This document shows positions 7,336 through 15,330 of a stretch of DNA of 17,295 nt, piece after piece. A program made the position numbers and the translations under genes. This DNA comes from Nitrospina sp. (lineage in GTDB: Bacteria; Nitrospinota; Nitrospinia; Nitrospinales; VA-1). The notes beneath the pieces are model-generated. The model worked only from the letters and a program-made list of their open reading frames with translations. It ran no database searches and was not told the DNA's origin. The stretch is from contig JABGTQ010000245.1 in assembly GCA_018647025.1 (NCBI GenBank), positions 1-17,295 of the forward strand, in the 5' to 3' direction. Within the stretch, counting starts at the first letter, position 1; each line of letters begins with the position of its first letter.

Positions 7336-9135
7336 TTAGGTACTTTGAACCAATGGGCGAGTCATGTTTAAAATTTCTTCTCGCCCATAGTGATCTAAGT
7401 ATAACAGGAAGTGTTCTCGTGAGAGATAGTTCCAGGTTTTTCGTGACGGGAAGTTTGATTCTATGGTTTTATCAAAATTTTCGTAAACATCCAAAACTTC
7501 ATCTTTTGTCATACCTTTCTCGATTTCATAATCAAAAATGATTGCCATATCACGTTCGGGATCACGTAAAATTCGATTGATTTGAAACTTTGCAGGATCA
7601 TGGTAAATGGCAGAATCTTTTTCCAAAGAAAAAACAGATTGTCCCACTGAATGGATCGTGCCATCCCCTAGTTCACTATGTTGAACTGTAAAGTCGATAG
7701 TTTCTTGTGCTTCGTGTTTTTCTTCCGTCGGGAATCCGAAGAATAAATAAAGATGATTCCATATTCCAGCGAGAGAACTATTTTCTAGAACTCTTTTTTC
7801 TGTAGCTTGATCGCAACCTTTTTCAATAATAGAAAGTATCCTGTCATTCGCACTCTCCAGTCCAAAAAACAGCATAAGAAATCCGGCCTTATACATATTC
7901 TTGAAAAGTTCGACAGTTTCTATTGAATCAGACTCAAATTTCAGCATACCTAATGCCCGCATTTCCACTCCTTGAGACAGGATCGCTTTAGACATACGGT
8001 CAAAGGCATTTGGAGAAATTGCTTCATCTGAAAATGTGAAATATTTTGTTTTGTACCTTTTTCCAAGATAATCAAGCTCTTCTGCCACGCGCTCTTCATT
8101 TTCTTTTCGGTAGTGTGAATCATAAATAAAGCTATGAGTGCAGAACGTGCACTTACCCCAGTAGCAACCTCGACTAGCCATATAAGGTAGAACTGGGTAT
8201 GGCATTAGATATTTGTTTAAAGGCAGGTCATCGAAATTTGGGCATGCTAGTTGATCATATGAAAGTGCTTTGGCCGATGTGTTGCGTACGACTTCTCCAT
8301 TTTTAACATAAATAAGGTTGGGGACTTTATCTAATGATTTTTTGTCTTTGAGTTGGTTTATTAGCTGGTCTAATGGATGCTCTCCTTCGAATAAAACGAT
8401 ACTGTGAAACATTTCATCAAATAGTATTTTTTTATCCTCTAAAATATCTTGGTGTCGAGCGAATACGCTGCCACCGATGACGATATGGAGATGAGGGTAG
8501 CGAGTTCTAAGAATCCGTGCCAGAGTCAATCCTGGGATTACCTGACCGGCATGAATAATGGAAATACCTACCAAACCATATTGGCTCCAATTGACCTTTG
8601 CTAGGAGTTCGTTTTCGTAAAGTTCTAAAAAAGGATTTTTTATTGGGTCTCGAGTTGCGGTAAGAATTCCCTGAAGGTTTTCCTCTGGGTTGCCTTTCAT
8701 AAAAAAAGAATCCAGATCAAGCTTGCTTGGGTAATGCGCATAAGAGATCAGTTGCATTGCTACCTTTAATGTCGTGTAGGCATTTTTATACTCATCGAAC
8801 TGGAAAAAACGCTTTTCATCTCGTAACACCTGTTTTGCATCATCTATTTCAGAAAAGATGGTTTCCAGATAACTAGTGTCTTCCAATATTTGCCGATGAA
8901 TAGGCTCTGCTTCTATGTCATCTGGAGATTTAATAGATTTTGAGACTCTTATTGTGATTTTTTCAACGCAGTGTTCAAGATAAACACGAGATAAAAATAA
9001 ATCATAACTCTCGACGTTGAAGTCGAACTGATCCACTTCATGTCCTTTTGTTTCAAGATAGGCTTTAAGCGTTGGCAATGCTAAATAAGGCTGACTTGGA
9101 TACCATTGAGGTGGAAAAACCAAAGCGGTTTTCAT
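7336..9135 (-). CDS. Radical SAM protein with B12-binding-type N-terminal domain
   Basis: Residues 1-260 carry the cobalamin-binding-type fold: TALVFPPQWYPSQPYLALPTLKAYLETKG-like start, then GLVGISIIHAGQVIPGL (187-203) and IVIGGS (218-223). The usual DxHxxG cobalamin ligand motif is not seen, so the domain may bind B12 base-off in another way or not at all. An insertion of roughly 100 residues (about 65-165) separates the first strand from the rest. The radical SAM core begins at SRGCYWGKCTFC, with C324, C329 and C332 (CX4CX2C, one residue longer than canonical), followed by FTFSDEAISP (366-375) and LFFGLES (422-428). A domain of about 100 residues follows. Relatives include methyltransferases and ring- or C-C-bond-forming enzymes; the substrate here is unknown. 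AGAAGG about 8 nt before the ATG supports the start. It is first in the minus-strand group. Confidence 0.85.
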   Translation of the reverse strand: MKTALVFPPQWYPSQPYLALPTLKAYLETKGHEVDQFDFNVESYDLFLSRVYLEHCVEKITIRVSKSIKSPDDIEAEPIHRQILEDTSYLETIFSEIDDAKQVLRDEKRFFQFDEYKNAYTTLKVAMQLISYAHYPSKLDLDSFFMKGNPEENLQGILTATRDPIKNPFLELYENELLAKVNWSQYGLVGISIIHAGQVIPGLTLARILRTRYPHLHIVIGGSVFARHQDILEDKKILFDEMFHSIVLFEGEHPLDQLINQLKDKKSLDKVPNLIYVKNGEVVRNTSAKALSYDQLACPNFDDLPLNKYLMPYPVLPYMASRGCYWGKCTFCTHSFIYDSHYRKENEERVAEELDYLGKRYKTKYFTFSDEAISPNAFDRMSKAILSQGVEMRALGMLKFESDSIETVELFKNMYKAGFLMLFFGLESANDRILSIIEKGCDQATEKRVLENSSLAGIWNHLYLFFGFPTEEKHEAQETIDFTVQHSELGDGTIHSVGQSVFSLEKDSAIYHDPAKFQINRILRDPERDMAIIFDYEIEKGMTKDEVLDVYENFDKTIESNFPSRKTWNYLSREHFLLYLDHYGREEILNMTRPLVQST

Positions 9136-9201
9136 TTTAAAAGTCCTTCTTGGTCGGTGCTTAGTTATTTTTGATGAAACGTTTAAATGTCTTATAAGTC
9201 A

Positions 9202-9230
9202 AGACTATATTAGGATATTTAGGCTGTCAA
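9202..9230 (-). promoter_or_regulatory. Promoter candidate of the B12-type radical SAM gene
   Basis: On the minus strand a perfect TTGACA lies at 9230-9225. The -10 is ambiguous: TATAGT after 15 bp (good sequence, short spacer) or TAGTCT after 17 bp (weaker sequence, ideal spacer). Either places the start 60-70 nt upstream of the ATG at 9135. Confidence 0.5.
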
Positions 9231-9243
9231 CGAAGCATTTGAT

Positions 9244-9256
9244 ACTTGGTCCAAGT
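9244..9256. promoter_or_regulatory. Small palindrome upstream of the minus-strand promoter
   Basis: ACTTGG-T-CCAAGT is a perfect 6+1+6 inverted repeat. It sits 14 bp upstream of the minus-strand -35 box, a position compatible with an activator or repressor site. No regulator is known for it, and a palindrome this size can occur by chance. Confidence 0.25.
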
Positions 9257-9355
9257 GTATGATTGGAATATGTTGTGATGCCTCATATATTATAGGCTAC
9301 GATTTCTTGCTAGTAATATTTAAAGAGCGTTGCGATTTCACTCCCCCAGTTCTCC

Positions 9356-9384
9356 TTGACACATAATAGTGAAATGACTATAAT
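9356..9384 (+). promoter_or_regulatory. Perfect consensus sigma-70 promoter
   Basis: TTGACA (9356-9361), a 17-bp spacer and TATAAT (9379-9384) match the vegetative consensus in all twelve positions. Transcription would start near 9391 and give a leader of about 70 nt before the TTG start at 9461. Strong constitutive transcription of this gene is expected. Confidence 0.8.
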
Positions 9385-9460
9385 CGAAACTTAACCCCTA
9401 AGTATGTTGTAATTTATAGAGTTGTGTTTAAACTTTATCATCGATTGAGGAGACATTCCT

Positions 9461-10066
9461 TTGAGTGACCAGGAAACCGCGGCAAACGAAGAAGAAAAAA
9501 AAGATTCTGAAGCATCTGATGTAATTGATGCAGATTCCTTATCAGACCTTCAGGAACTTGAAAAAATTAAGAAGGAATTGCTTGAAGAAAAGGAGAAGGC
9601 ATCCAAGGAATTAGCAGATGGTCAGGAAGAAGACGAAGACCTGAGAGAAGTTGATTATCTGCAGAAGTTGATTACCCTTTCGGTTAAGTTTGATCATCAT
9701 ATTGGGATGTTTCTTATGCCTGCTTATATTGATCATGGATTAAAGTATAACCACATGCTGGCAGAAAGTTACATGACACAAATAAATACTATAGAGGCCT
9801 TTTTACGTTTATTAGAAAAGGTAGATGGCGTTACTCGCGAACAGGTTACCAAGGACTGCATTTTAAAGCTAAGAAATACCCTTCAGCAAGTTTATAAGAA
9901 TATTGTAAAGCCCTTGTACAAAGAAGTGAGCTTAATGAAGAAAAAACCAAAGTCTGAGAGTTTGGAAAACTTTAAAACTAACTGGAATGAGCGGTTAGAA
10001 GAGCTCCAAAAAGCTTGTGATTTTGAATACCAAGTTCTTGATGTGAAGCAACTTTTAGTACGATAA
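9461..10066 (+). CDS. Acidic helical protein of unknown function
   Basis: I do not recognise this family. The 201-residue product has an N-terminal 60 residues rich in Glu, Asp and Lys with heptad-like leucines (about 30-50, probable coiled coil). A more hydrophobic helical part runs from about 65 to 155 (YLQKLITLSVKFDHHIGMFL), and a charged amphipathic C-terminus follows. No cysteine pair, metal site, membrane segment or signal peptide is seen, so it is probably cytosolic. It starts at TTG, fixed by GAGGAG (9447-9452) 8 nt upstream; no ATG start nearby fits as well. A perfect promoter precedes it and a GC-rich terminator follows, so it is likely a well-expressed single-gene transcript. Confidence 0.75.
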   Translation: MSDQETAANEEEKKDSEASDVIDADSLSDLQELEKIKKELLEEKEKASKELADGQEEDEDLREVDYLQKLITLSVKFDHHIGMFLMPAYIDHGLKYNHMLAESYMTQINTIEAFLRLLEKVDGVTREQVTKDCILKLRNTLQQVYKNIVKPLYKEVSLMKKKPKSESLENFKTNWNERLEELQKACDFEYQVLDVKQLLVR

Positions 10067-10190
10067 AATTTTTAAAAGCGTATCTAACCGTGATTGATTT
10101 GAGCTTCTAGGGTATATAGTTTGATAGATCCTTAAAGCTTTCTTCGGGTTATACTTTATTTAAAGATCCCTTTTTGGGATAAAGCGAAGA

Positions 10191-10218
10191 GCCCCGCTTG
10201 CGGGGCCTTTTCAGTTTT
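10191..10218 (+). terminator. Rho-independent terminator
   Basis: GCCCCG (10191-10196) pairs with CGGGGC (10201-10206) around a CTTG loop, followed by CTTTTCAGTTTTT. This is a strong intrinsic terminator that ends the transcript of the gene at 9461-10066. A weaker ATCCC-TTTTT-GGGAT hairpin lies just before it at 10166-10180. Confidence 0.85.
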
Positions 10219-10260
10219 TGGCCATTTTTTTAAGATTTTTAAGGGACGGGAGATTTTTGT

Positions 10261-11268
10261 ATGTCAGAAGAAAAAGATCAGAAAGCAATGGTTGAAAAGA
10301 AGACTAATGAGTCAGCCCTTGACGCCGCATATGAGGAAACTCATCTAGAAGAGACTAAGCCTGAAATCGATCATAGTAAATTATATGTTTGGGTCGCAGA
10401 CGCTGGGAATGATCGTATTCAAAAATTTGATGGAAATGGAAAATTTATCTCTGAGTTTGGTACCTCAGGCGGAACAAGGCCACCATATAATCCGGGAGAG
10501 TTTAAAACACCGAGTGGGGTTACGATAGATGCTGAGGGAAATATCTGGGTAGTGGATTCAGGTTGTCACCGTATTCAAAAATTTGATGAGGACTGGGACT
10601 TTATTTTAGAAGTTGGAACGGAAGGTTGGGGGCAAGAAAAATTTTACTTTCCAGAAAATATTATTGCAGAGTCTACAGGAACAATCCTTGTAGTAGACTC
10701 ATCTAATCACAGCATTAAACGCTATGACGAAGATGGAGAGTTTTTACTTGGTTTTGGGTTTCCAGGTAATTTTGATGGATTCATGAAGTTTCCTACAGGC
10801 GTTGCTTTAGACAAAGAAGGAAACATTTATGTTGCAGATAGAGATAACCAGAGAGTCCAAATTTTTAATGAAGATGGGCAATTTTTATCAAAGTTTGGAG
10901 AGTATGGGTTTGAGGAGGGGAGACTGAATTTCCCAAATGGCATTGCCGTACAAAATGATGGCAATATCATTGTGGCGGAAAAGAGTCAGAATCGTTTGCA
11001 GGTTTTTAATCGTGAGGGTTACCTTCAGCAGGTAATAGGTGAAATGGGGAAAAGAGACGGCCAGTTCAACTGTCCATCTTCGTTAGCTTTGGATCCTTAT
11101 GGTTATTTATTTGTAGTGGATACAATCAATCAGCGTATTCAAAAATTTGACCCAGACCTTAACTTCGTTGCTAAGTGGGGTGTGATTGGAAAGGAAGCCA
11201 GTCAGTTCAAAGATCCTGCTGGTATTGGACTCTCTTGGGAGCCTGATTGGGCGCCTACAGAAGATTAA
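10261..11268 (+). CDS. Six-bladed NHL-repeat beta-propeller protein
   Basis: After a charged N-terminus (1-38), six NHL repeats fill the protein. The cores are VADAGNDRIQKFD (45-57), VVDSGCHRIQKFD (97-109), VVDSSNHSIKRYD (144-156), VADRDNQRVQIFN (191-203), VAEKSQNRLQVFN (238-250) and VVDTINQRIQKFD (285-297). Each is preceded by a P.G.A.D..GNI strand. This is the classical NHL spacing, unlike the longer GQ-motif units of the protein at 1787-3421. There is no signal peptide, so a cytosolic protein- or RNA-binding role is likely. GGGAG about 8 nt before the ATG supports the start. It opens an operon of four genes (gaps 62, 15 and 37 nt). The terminator of the previous gene lies only about 45 nt upstream; no clear promoter is seen, so its promoter may overlap that terminator region or be non-consensus. 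Confidence 0.88.
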   Translation: MSEEKDQKAMVEKKTNESALDAAYEETHLEETKPEIDHSKLYVWVADAGNDRIQKFDGNGKFISEFGTSGGTRPPYNPGEFKTPSGVTIDAEGNIWVVDSGCHRIQKFDEDWDFILEVGTEGWGQEKFYFPENIIAESTGTILVVDSSNHSIKRYDEDGEFLLGFGFPGNFDGFMKFPTGVALDKEGNIYVADRDNQRVQIFNEDGQFLSKFGEYGFEEGRLNFPNGIAVQNDGNIIVAEKSQNRLQVFNREGYLQQVIGEMGKRDGQFNCPSSLALDPYGYLFVVDTINQRIQKFDPDLNFVAKWGVIGKEASQFKDPAGIGLSWEPDWAPTED

Positions 11269-11330
11269 CGGCATTTTCGTATAAATCTCTCAGAGTACTT
11301 TTTGGTAGTAATAAATTAGGAGTTTAGGCG

Positions 11331-12089
11331 TTGACTCATAGAATACCTAGCGACACACTAAATTATCTCCTGTTGTTTTTTGTATTAATGATGTTCCCCG
11401 TTATTCTGTTTGGAATAGAGCAAAAGGTATTTGCGGGTGAATCTTCTGATGGAAGCGACTCTTTGTTCGAGAATCAAATTCGCTCAATGACTGCTCCGAA
11501 GCCCCCATTAAAACTTTCTGGTGACCCTCGTTACCGAAATAACCAGGACGGTACCGTTTCAGACTTGAAATATGGGTTGATGTGGAAACTCCAGGACTCT
11601 TACCAGGAGAAAAAAGAATGGACAAACTGGGAGGCTGCGCAACTTTATGTTGAAAAAAAGAACAAACAAAAATTTGCTGGCCATAATGACTGGAGACTAC
11701 CTACGCGTAAAGAACTGCTAACCTTGTATGAAAAGGATAAAAGTATTCCATGGTTTTATTACTGGACAACTAACGAAGTCCATATGGATCCAATATTTGG
11801 ATACACTAGTTGTTGCTTTTGGACTAGTGAGGAGTACAAAGATCTATATGCTTGGCATGTAAATTTTCTTCGTGGTAAAGCTTATCCTAGTATTAAGAAG
11901 GGGGAGAAGAATCAAGCTGCTGGGTCCGCTTCTCTTTCAGTGATCCGACCCGTGAGAGGGATTTTAAAAGGTGGATCGGTAGCTGACACGAAAAAGGAGT
12001 TGGAGGCTGATTCTAATTTCAAGTCAATGGATGTTTCGGGAAGGGAATCCAAAGCTGAGCTAGGAGTTAAGGTAGATAAACTTGATTAA
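11331..12089 (+). CDS. Exported DUF1566 (Lcl-domain) protein
   Basis: A hydrophobic N-terminus (10-29) followed by VFAGES suggests a signal peptide cut after A35, or an N-terminal anchor. Residues about 71-210 form a DUF1566/Lcl C-terminal domain (PF07603): NQDGTVSDLKYGLMW (71-85), WTNWEAA (97-103), the hallmark GHNDWRLPTRKEL (117-129), CCFWTSEE (161-168) and SVIRPVRG (203-210). Lcl domains occur in surface and collagen-binding-like proteins, but most bacterial members have no known function. The charged tail (211-252) looks disordered. Start codon is TTG with AGGAG (11318-11322) 8 nt upstream. It is the only exported product of this four-gene operon, which is odd beside three apparently cytosolic partners. 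Confidence 0.8.
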   Translation: MTHRIPSDTLNYLLLFFVLMMFPVILFGIEQKVFAGESSDGSDSLFENQIRSMTAPKPPLKLSGDPRYRNNQDGTVSDLKYGLMWKLQDSYQEKKEWTNWEAAQLYVEKKNKQKFAGHNDWRLPTRKELLTLYEKDKSIPWFYYWTTNEVHMDPIFGYTSCCFWTSEEYKDLYAWHVNFLRGKAYPSIKKGEKNQAAGSASLSVIRPVRGILKGGSVADTKKELEADSNFKSMDVSGRESKAELGVKVDKLD

Positions 12090-12104
12090 AAAGAACAAGG
12101 TATT

Positions 12105-13043
12105 TTGTTTCCTAATGTGGAGATTTCTTACACTATGAAAGAGGATGGCAAAGATAAAACATGGAAAGATAAAACTGGAAGAAAATATCAGGCCTATGGA
12201 GTCGAACAGAGATCGGAACAAAAAAAATCTGACGAACTCGAGGAAGAAGTTGCTGAGGTAAAGTCAGAAGATTCAATTCCTTCTATCGCTAAGGAAAATG
12301 AAATAGAGCAGGATGATACGAGCACTAAAGACCCTGATACCTCAGAACTTGACTTAGAAGAAGAAGGGGAGGAGGTCGAGTTTGACCTTGAAGCTCAAAT
12401 AGAAGCGTTCCGTCTCCAGATTGAGGAAGAGCCAGAGAATTGTGTTCATCATTATAATTTAGGAGAAGCTCTAGCCGAATTAGAGGAGACTGATGAAGCG
12501 AAGGCCGAGTTTGAAAGAGCATTAGAACTCGATAAAGAAAAAGCTTTTAGCTCAATAATACATTTTGGTTTGGGAGGACTATACTATCATGACCTGATTG
12601 CAGGAATTCAGGGGAATGTTGTTCGAAGTTCGGTTGGTTTGCACTCTCAACATAAAGCCGGCTGTCAGATTATTCAAGTTAATGATGATGACTATGAGAC
12701 CCCTCTCAAACAGTATGAGGCTGCAATAAATACGCTAGATAGTTTGCAAGCCGATGAGGAAATTGTAGATCACGTAAAGGATAACGCGCCAAGGCAGATT
12801 GCCGATATTTACTATAAATGGGCTTCTGACTTGATAGATAAATCCCGTCAAATTGAGGTTTACGGAGATGAAATAAAAGATGTGAAGCAAAGCTTGCAAT
12901 ATCTTAAAAAAGCGCTCGAACTTAGTCCCAACCATTCACAGGCTCAACTCATGGTCAAATATTCTCGTAAAATGTTACAGGAGGGATGGGATATATATGA
13001 TGAATACGGTTTTGTCGCAAAAGAAATTCAAGGGGCAGGTTGA
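12105..13043 (+). CDS. TPR-containing protein with long acidic linker
   Basis: Residues 43-97 are a Glu/Asp-rich low-complexity linker. TPR-like helices follow at about 98-160 (CVHHYNLGEALAELEETDEA) and 225-290 (ALELSPNHSQAQ), separated by a longer non-standard segment (160-225). No enzyme motif or signal peptide is seen. The start is uncertain: TTG at 12105 has AAGG 4 nt upstream, and ATG at 12135 has GGAG 12 nt upstream. The gap to the DUF1566 gene is only 15 nt from the first start, so co-transcription and probably coupled translation are likely. It probably serves as a scaffold alongside the NHL and LRR products. Confidence 0.75.
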   Translation: MFPNVEISYTMKEDGKDKTWKDKTGRKYQAYGVEQRSEQKKSDELEEEVAEVKSEDSIPSIAKENEIEQDDTSTKDPDTSELDLEEEGEEVEFDLEAQIEAFRLQIEEEPENCVHHYNLGEALAELEETDEAKAEFERALELDKEKAFSSIIHFGLGGLYYHDLIAGIQGNVVRSSVGLHSQHKAGCQIIQVNDDDYETPLKQYEAAINTLDSLQADEEIVDHVKDNAPRQIADIYYKWASDLIDKSRQIEVYGDEIKDVKQSLQYLKKALELSPNHSQAQLMVKYSRKMLQEGWDIYDEYGFVAKEIQGAG

Positions 13044-13080
13044 TTTTTAGAGCGCTTAAAAATTTTTAGAGGAGGCATAT

Positions 13081-13482
13081 ATGTCATCGGACAGATTGGA
13101 TGAATTGATTCGTGACCGATTGAGTCCAGACGGCCAAGTCTTGAGCCTTAAAGCTCAGTTTATACGCGAGGTTGGCGCCAAGGCTCTCGCGCAAAAGGAA
13201 GAACTCAGAAACCTTAGGACTCTGGATCTTACTATGAACGATATTGGTGATTTAGGTGTTAAGGCAATAGCAGAATCAGAGATTTTTTCTAACTTGAGGA
13301 CTTTGAATTTAAAGTCGAATAGAATAGGTGATGATGGTGCAAGATACCTAGCTAACTCTAAAACTTTAAAAAACTTACGTAGCATGCAGTTAGTTGTTAA
13401 TGATTTTAGCGAGGAAGGGGAAAAAATTCTTCGTAATTCCACAGCACTTTCTAGTCTCAGTTCTCTAAAGTTTAGAGTTTGA
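13081..13482 (+). CDS. Small leucine-rich-repeat protein (ribonuclease-inhibitor type)
   Basis: This 133-residue protein contains three to four 28-29-residue leucine-rich repeats of the RI-like type: LRTLDLTMNDIGDLGVKAIA, LRTLNLKSNRIGDDGARYLA and LRSMQLVVNDFSEEGEKIL, with a degenerate one before them (VLSLKAQFIREVGAKALA). Such repeats form a curved protein-binding surface. With so few repeats it may need a partner or be a remnant of a larger protein, though it is intact from start to stop. A strong GAGGAGG precedes the ATG. It is the last gene of the operon and faces convergently into the TrmB-repeat gene. Confidence 0.8.
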   Translation: MSSDRLDELIRDRLSPDGQVLSLKAQFIREVGAKALAQKEELRNLRTLDLTMNDIGDLGVKAIAESEIFSNLRTLNLKSNRIGDDGARYLANSKTLKNLRSMQLVVNDFSEEGEKILRNSTALSSLSSLKFRV

Positions 13483-13557
13483 ATCCTTGAGTGTCATTCT
13501 TCTTGAGGTCTTTACTGCAACTAGTTGAAAAAATGCAATAGACTGAAGGGGACGTTT

Positions 13558-15330
13558 TTAAACTAGAATGTAACTAATTTCTTCTTTTAAATTTTTGTGT
13601 ACACTAGAGGTAAGACAATTAAACTCGGAAGTATAGATTGCTTTGCTCCCCGCTTTTTTGTAAATTTCCCTAGCCCACTTTTTATCGTCTAGATTTTTAA
13701 ATAGGCACTCAGCGAGTCGGCGAAACTCATAGAAAGAATTGGCTTCTTCTTCTGACTTGGTATATAAATTTTTAGCCCATCCTAGATCCCCAAAGTTGAA
13801 GCACACATCGTCTGCGAGATCGCGAAGTTCGCAGCTTGTTTTTGCCCGCTCTTCTGCTTTTTTGTAAAGGCCAAAAGCCCACTTTGTATCGTTTAAATTT
13901 TTGTAAAGGCTGTCAGCAAGACTACAGAAATCTCTGCTACTTTGAGCATTATTTTCAGCCTTGGTATAAAGGCTTACTGCCCATTTCTTATCCGTAAAAT
14001 TTTTATAAATAGATTCGGCTAGACTGAGAAGGTCACTGCAATCAGAGGCCTTGTCTTCTGCTTTTTTAAATAACTGTTTAGATTTTTCCTTGTCACCCAC
14101 CTTTTGAAAGATAATATCGGCAAGCTCATGGCAGTCTGAATACTCCTCGACCTTCTCGGTAGCTGTGTTCAAAATTTTTTTAACCCAATTCATTTCTCCG
14201 AGTGTCTCATGAATACTATCAGCGAGATCGCAGAGTTCACGAATATTTCCTGACATATTAGTGGCTTTCTCGTATAGTTTTTTCACCCACTCTTTATCAT
14301 AAAGTGTCTCGAAAATACTGTACGCAAGCCAATTTAACTCGAGGCTACTTTCTGATTTTTCCTCCGCTTTTGTGTATATGCTTCTTGCCCATTTGATATC
14401 GCCTAATGTTTCGACAATGCTATACGCAAGCCAATTAAAATCGAGACTATCTATTCCTTTCGTTTCTGCCATCGTATAAACTTTTTTAGCCCACTCTTTG
14501 TCACCTGCATCCGCTATCCTGTCAGCAATCATTTTAAGATCGCAAGCATCTTCTGCATTAGCTTCATCATTTTGAAACATTTCAGTTAGGAGATGGTCTT
14601 TGTTTTTTAATTTTTGTTCGGCCTTGATTAAGGAGATATTATTTTTACTTTTCAAGTAATCTTTCTTGGCGGGGTTCCTAGATTTATCTGTAATGAATGA
14701 GCGAGAGTAGTCTAAATAGTAGGCTTTGTCTCCTGCGTAAATGAAGCTTTTTTCGTATTTAGTTTTAGGCAGACCGTTACGGTTATTTAGTAATCCAGAT
14801 GGTTGATTCATGTTTTGGCAGAAGGGCTCGGCATCAAAATATTCCATTATTTGCTGGGCGTAGGATTCGCTATCAGTTGCCAAATAAATATGGCCATCAG
14901 AACCTAGCTTTTGAACTATTAAATTAACAAATTTGGGGTTGATTAGCCTTCTATTCAGATGCCGTTTTTTGGGCCATGGGTCAGGAAAGTTTACATAAAT
15001 AGTCTCCAGTTCTTTGTCCGTAAACAAAGCAGAAAGCTTATTTCTTGCATCTCCGTATACGACCCTAACGTTACCTAATTGTCTGGCTTTAACTTTGGTT
15101 AACAAGCTTTGGACACCACTTGTTGTAAAATCTATGCCTATGAAATTGTTATGTGGTTCTCTGGTGGCCATTTCAATCAAGAAATCACCCATCCCAAAGC
15201 CGATTTCAAGGTTTAAAGGATTGGAGTTCTTAAATATATTTTTCCAGTCCGGCTGTGTTTCAATATCCAGAAAGCAAGGGTCTTTGATCGAAAATTTTTG
15301 CAATGAAGCCCTTGCCGACATTAAACTCAT
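13558..15330 (-). CDS. trmB: tRNA (guanine-N7-)-methyltransferase (TrmB) fused to a 34-residue helical-repeat domain
   Basis: Residues 1-215 are a complete TrmB, which methylates G46 of tRNA with SAM. Seen are the SAM loop LEIGFGMGDFL (41-51), FIGIDF (63-68), VVYGDAR (90-96), the signature FPDPWPKKRHLNRR (115-128) and TKYEKSF (190-196). Ordinary bacterial TrmB ends near 210-240 residues. Here a charged linker (216-260) leads into nine repeats with consensus GDKxWAKxLYxKAExKA..s.ELxxLAxSI...L. The tryptophan sits at 280, 314, 348, 382, 450, 484, 518 and 552 (K416 in repeat 5), an exact 34-residue period, followed by a half repeat. The repeats are probably TPR-like helix pairs. AGAAGG 10 nt before ATG 15330 supports the start. 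No break or frameshift separates the halves. All TrmB motifs are present, so activity is expected. Confidence 0.9.
   Translation of the reverse strand: MSLMSARASLQKFSIKDPCFLDIETQPDWKNIFKNSNPLNLEIGFGMGDFLIEMATREPHNNFIGIDFTTSGVQSLLTKVKARQLGNVRVVYGDARNKLSALFTDKELETIYVNFPDPWPKKRHLNRRLINPKFVNLIVQKLGSDGHIYLATDSESYAQQIMEYFDAEPFCQNMNQPSGLLNNRNGLPKTKYEKSFIYAGDKAYYLDYSRSFITDKSRNPAKKDYLKSKNNISLIKAEQKLKNKDHLLTEMFQNDEANAEDACDLKMIADRIADAGDKEWAKKVYTMAETKGIDSLDFNWLAYSIVETLGDIKWARSIYTKAEEKSESSLELNWLAYSIFETLYDKEWVKKLYEKATNMSGNIRELCDLADSIHETLGEMNWVKKILNTATEKVEEYSDCHELADIIFQKVGDKEKSKQLFKKAEDKASDCSDLLSLAESIYKNFTDKKWAVSLYTKAENNAQSSRDFCSLADSLYKNLNDTKWAFGLYKKAEERAKTSCELRDLADDVCFNFGDLGWAKNLYTKSEEEANSFYEFRRLAECLFKNLDDKKWAREIYKKAGSKAIYTSEFNCLTSSVHKNLKEEISYILV
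13591..14538 (-). repeat. Array of nine 102-bp coding repeats in the TrmB C-terminus
   Basis: The coding sequence for residues about 265-580 is periodic at 102 bp (34 codons). The WA(K/R)xLYxKAE motif recurs at identical spacing nine times, without a single inserted or lost residue. Repeats differ clearly at the protein level, so the array is old rather than freshly amplified. Confidence 0.85.

Larger units (their letters stand above)
9136..9460. other. Divergent intergenic region with two promoters
   Basis: This 325-nt stretch separates two divergent genes and has no coding potential that I can see. It holds a minus-strand promoter (9202-9230), a plus-strand promoter (9356-9384) and a small palindrome (9244-9256) between them. 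Confidence 0.7.

Noticed and set aside
13463..13477. CTCTAAAGTTTAGAG palindrome at the end of the LRR gene
   Set aside because: It lies within the last codons and has no following T-run, so a terminator role is not supported.
13509..13542. Imperfect hairpin with CAACTAGTTG between convergent LRR and TrmB genes
   Set aside because: Pairing is broken and no T-run follows on either strand; too weak to call a terminator.
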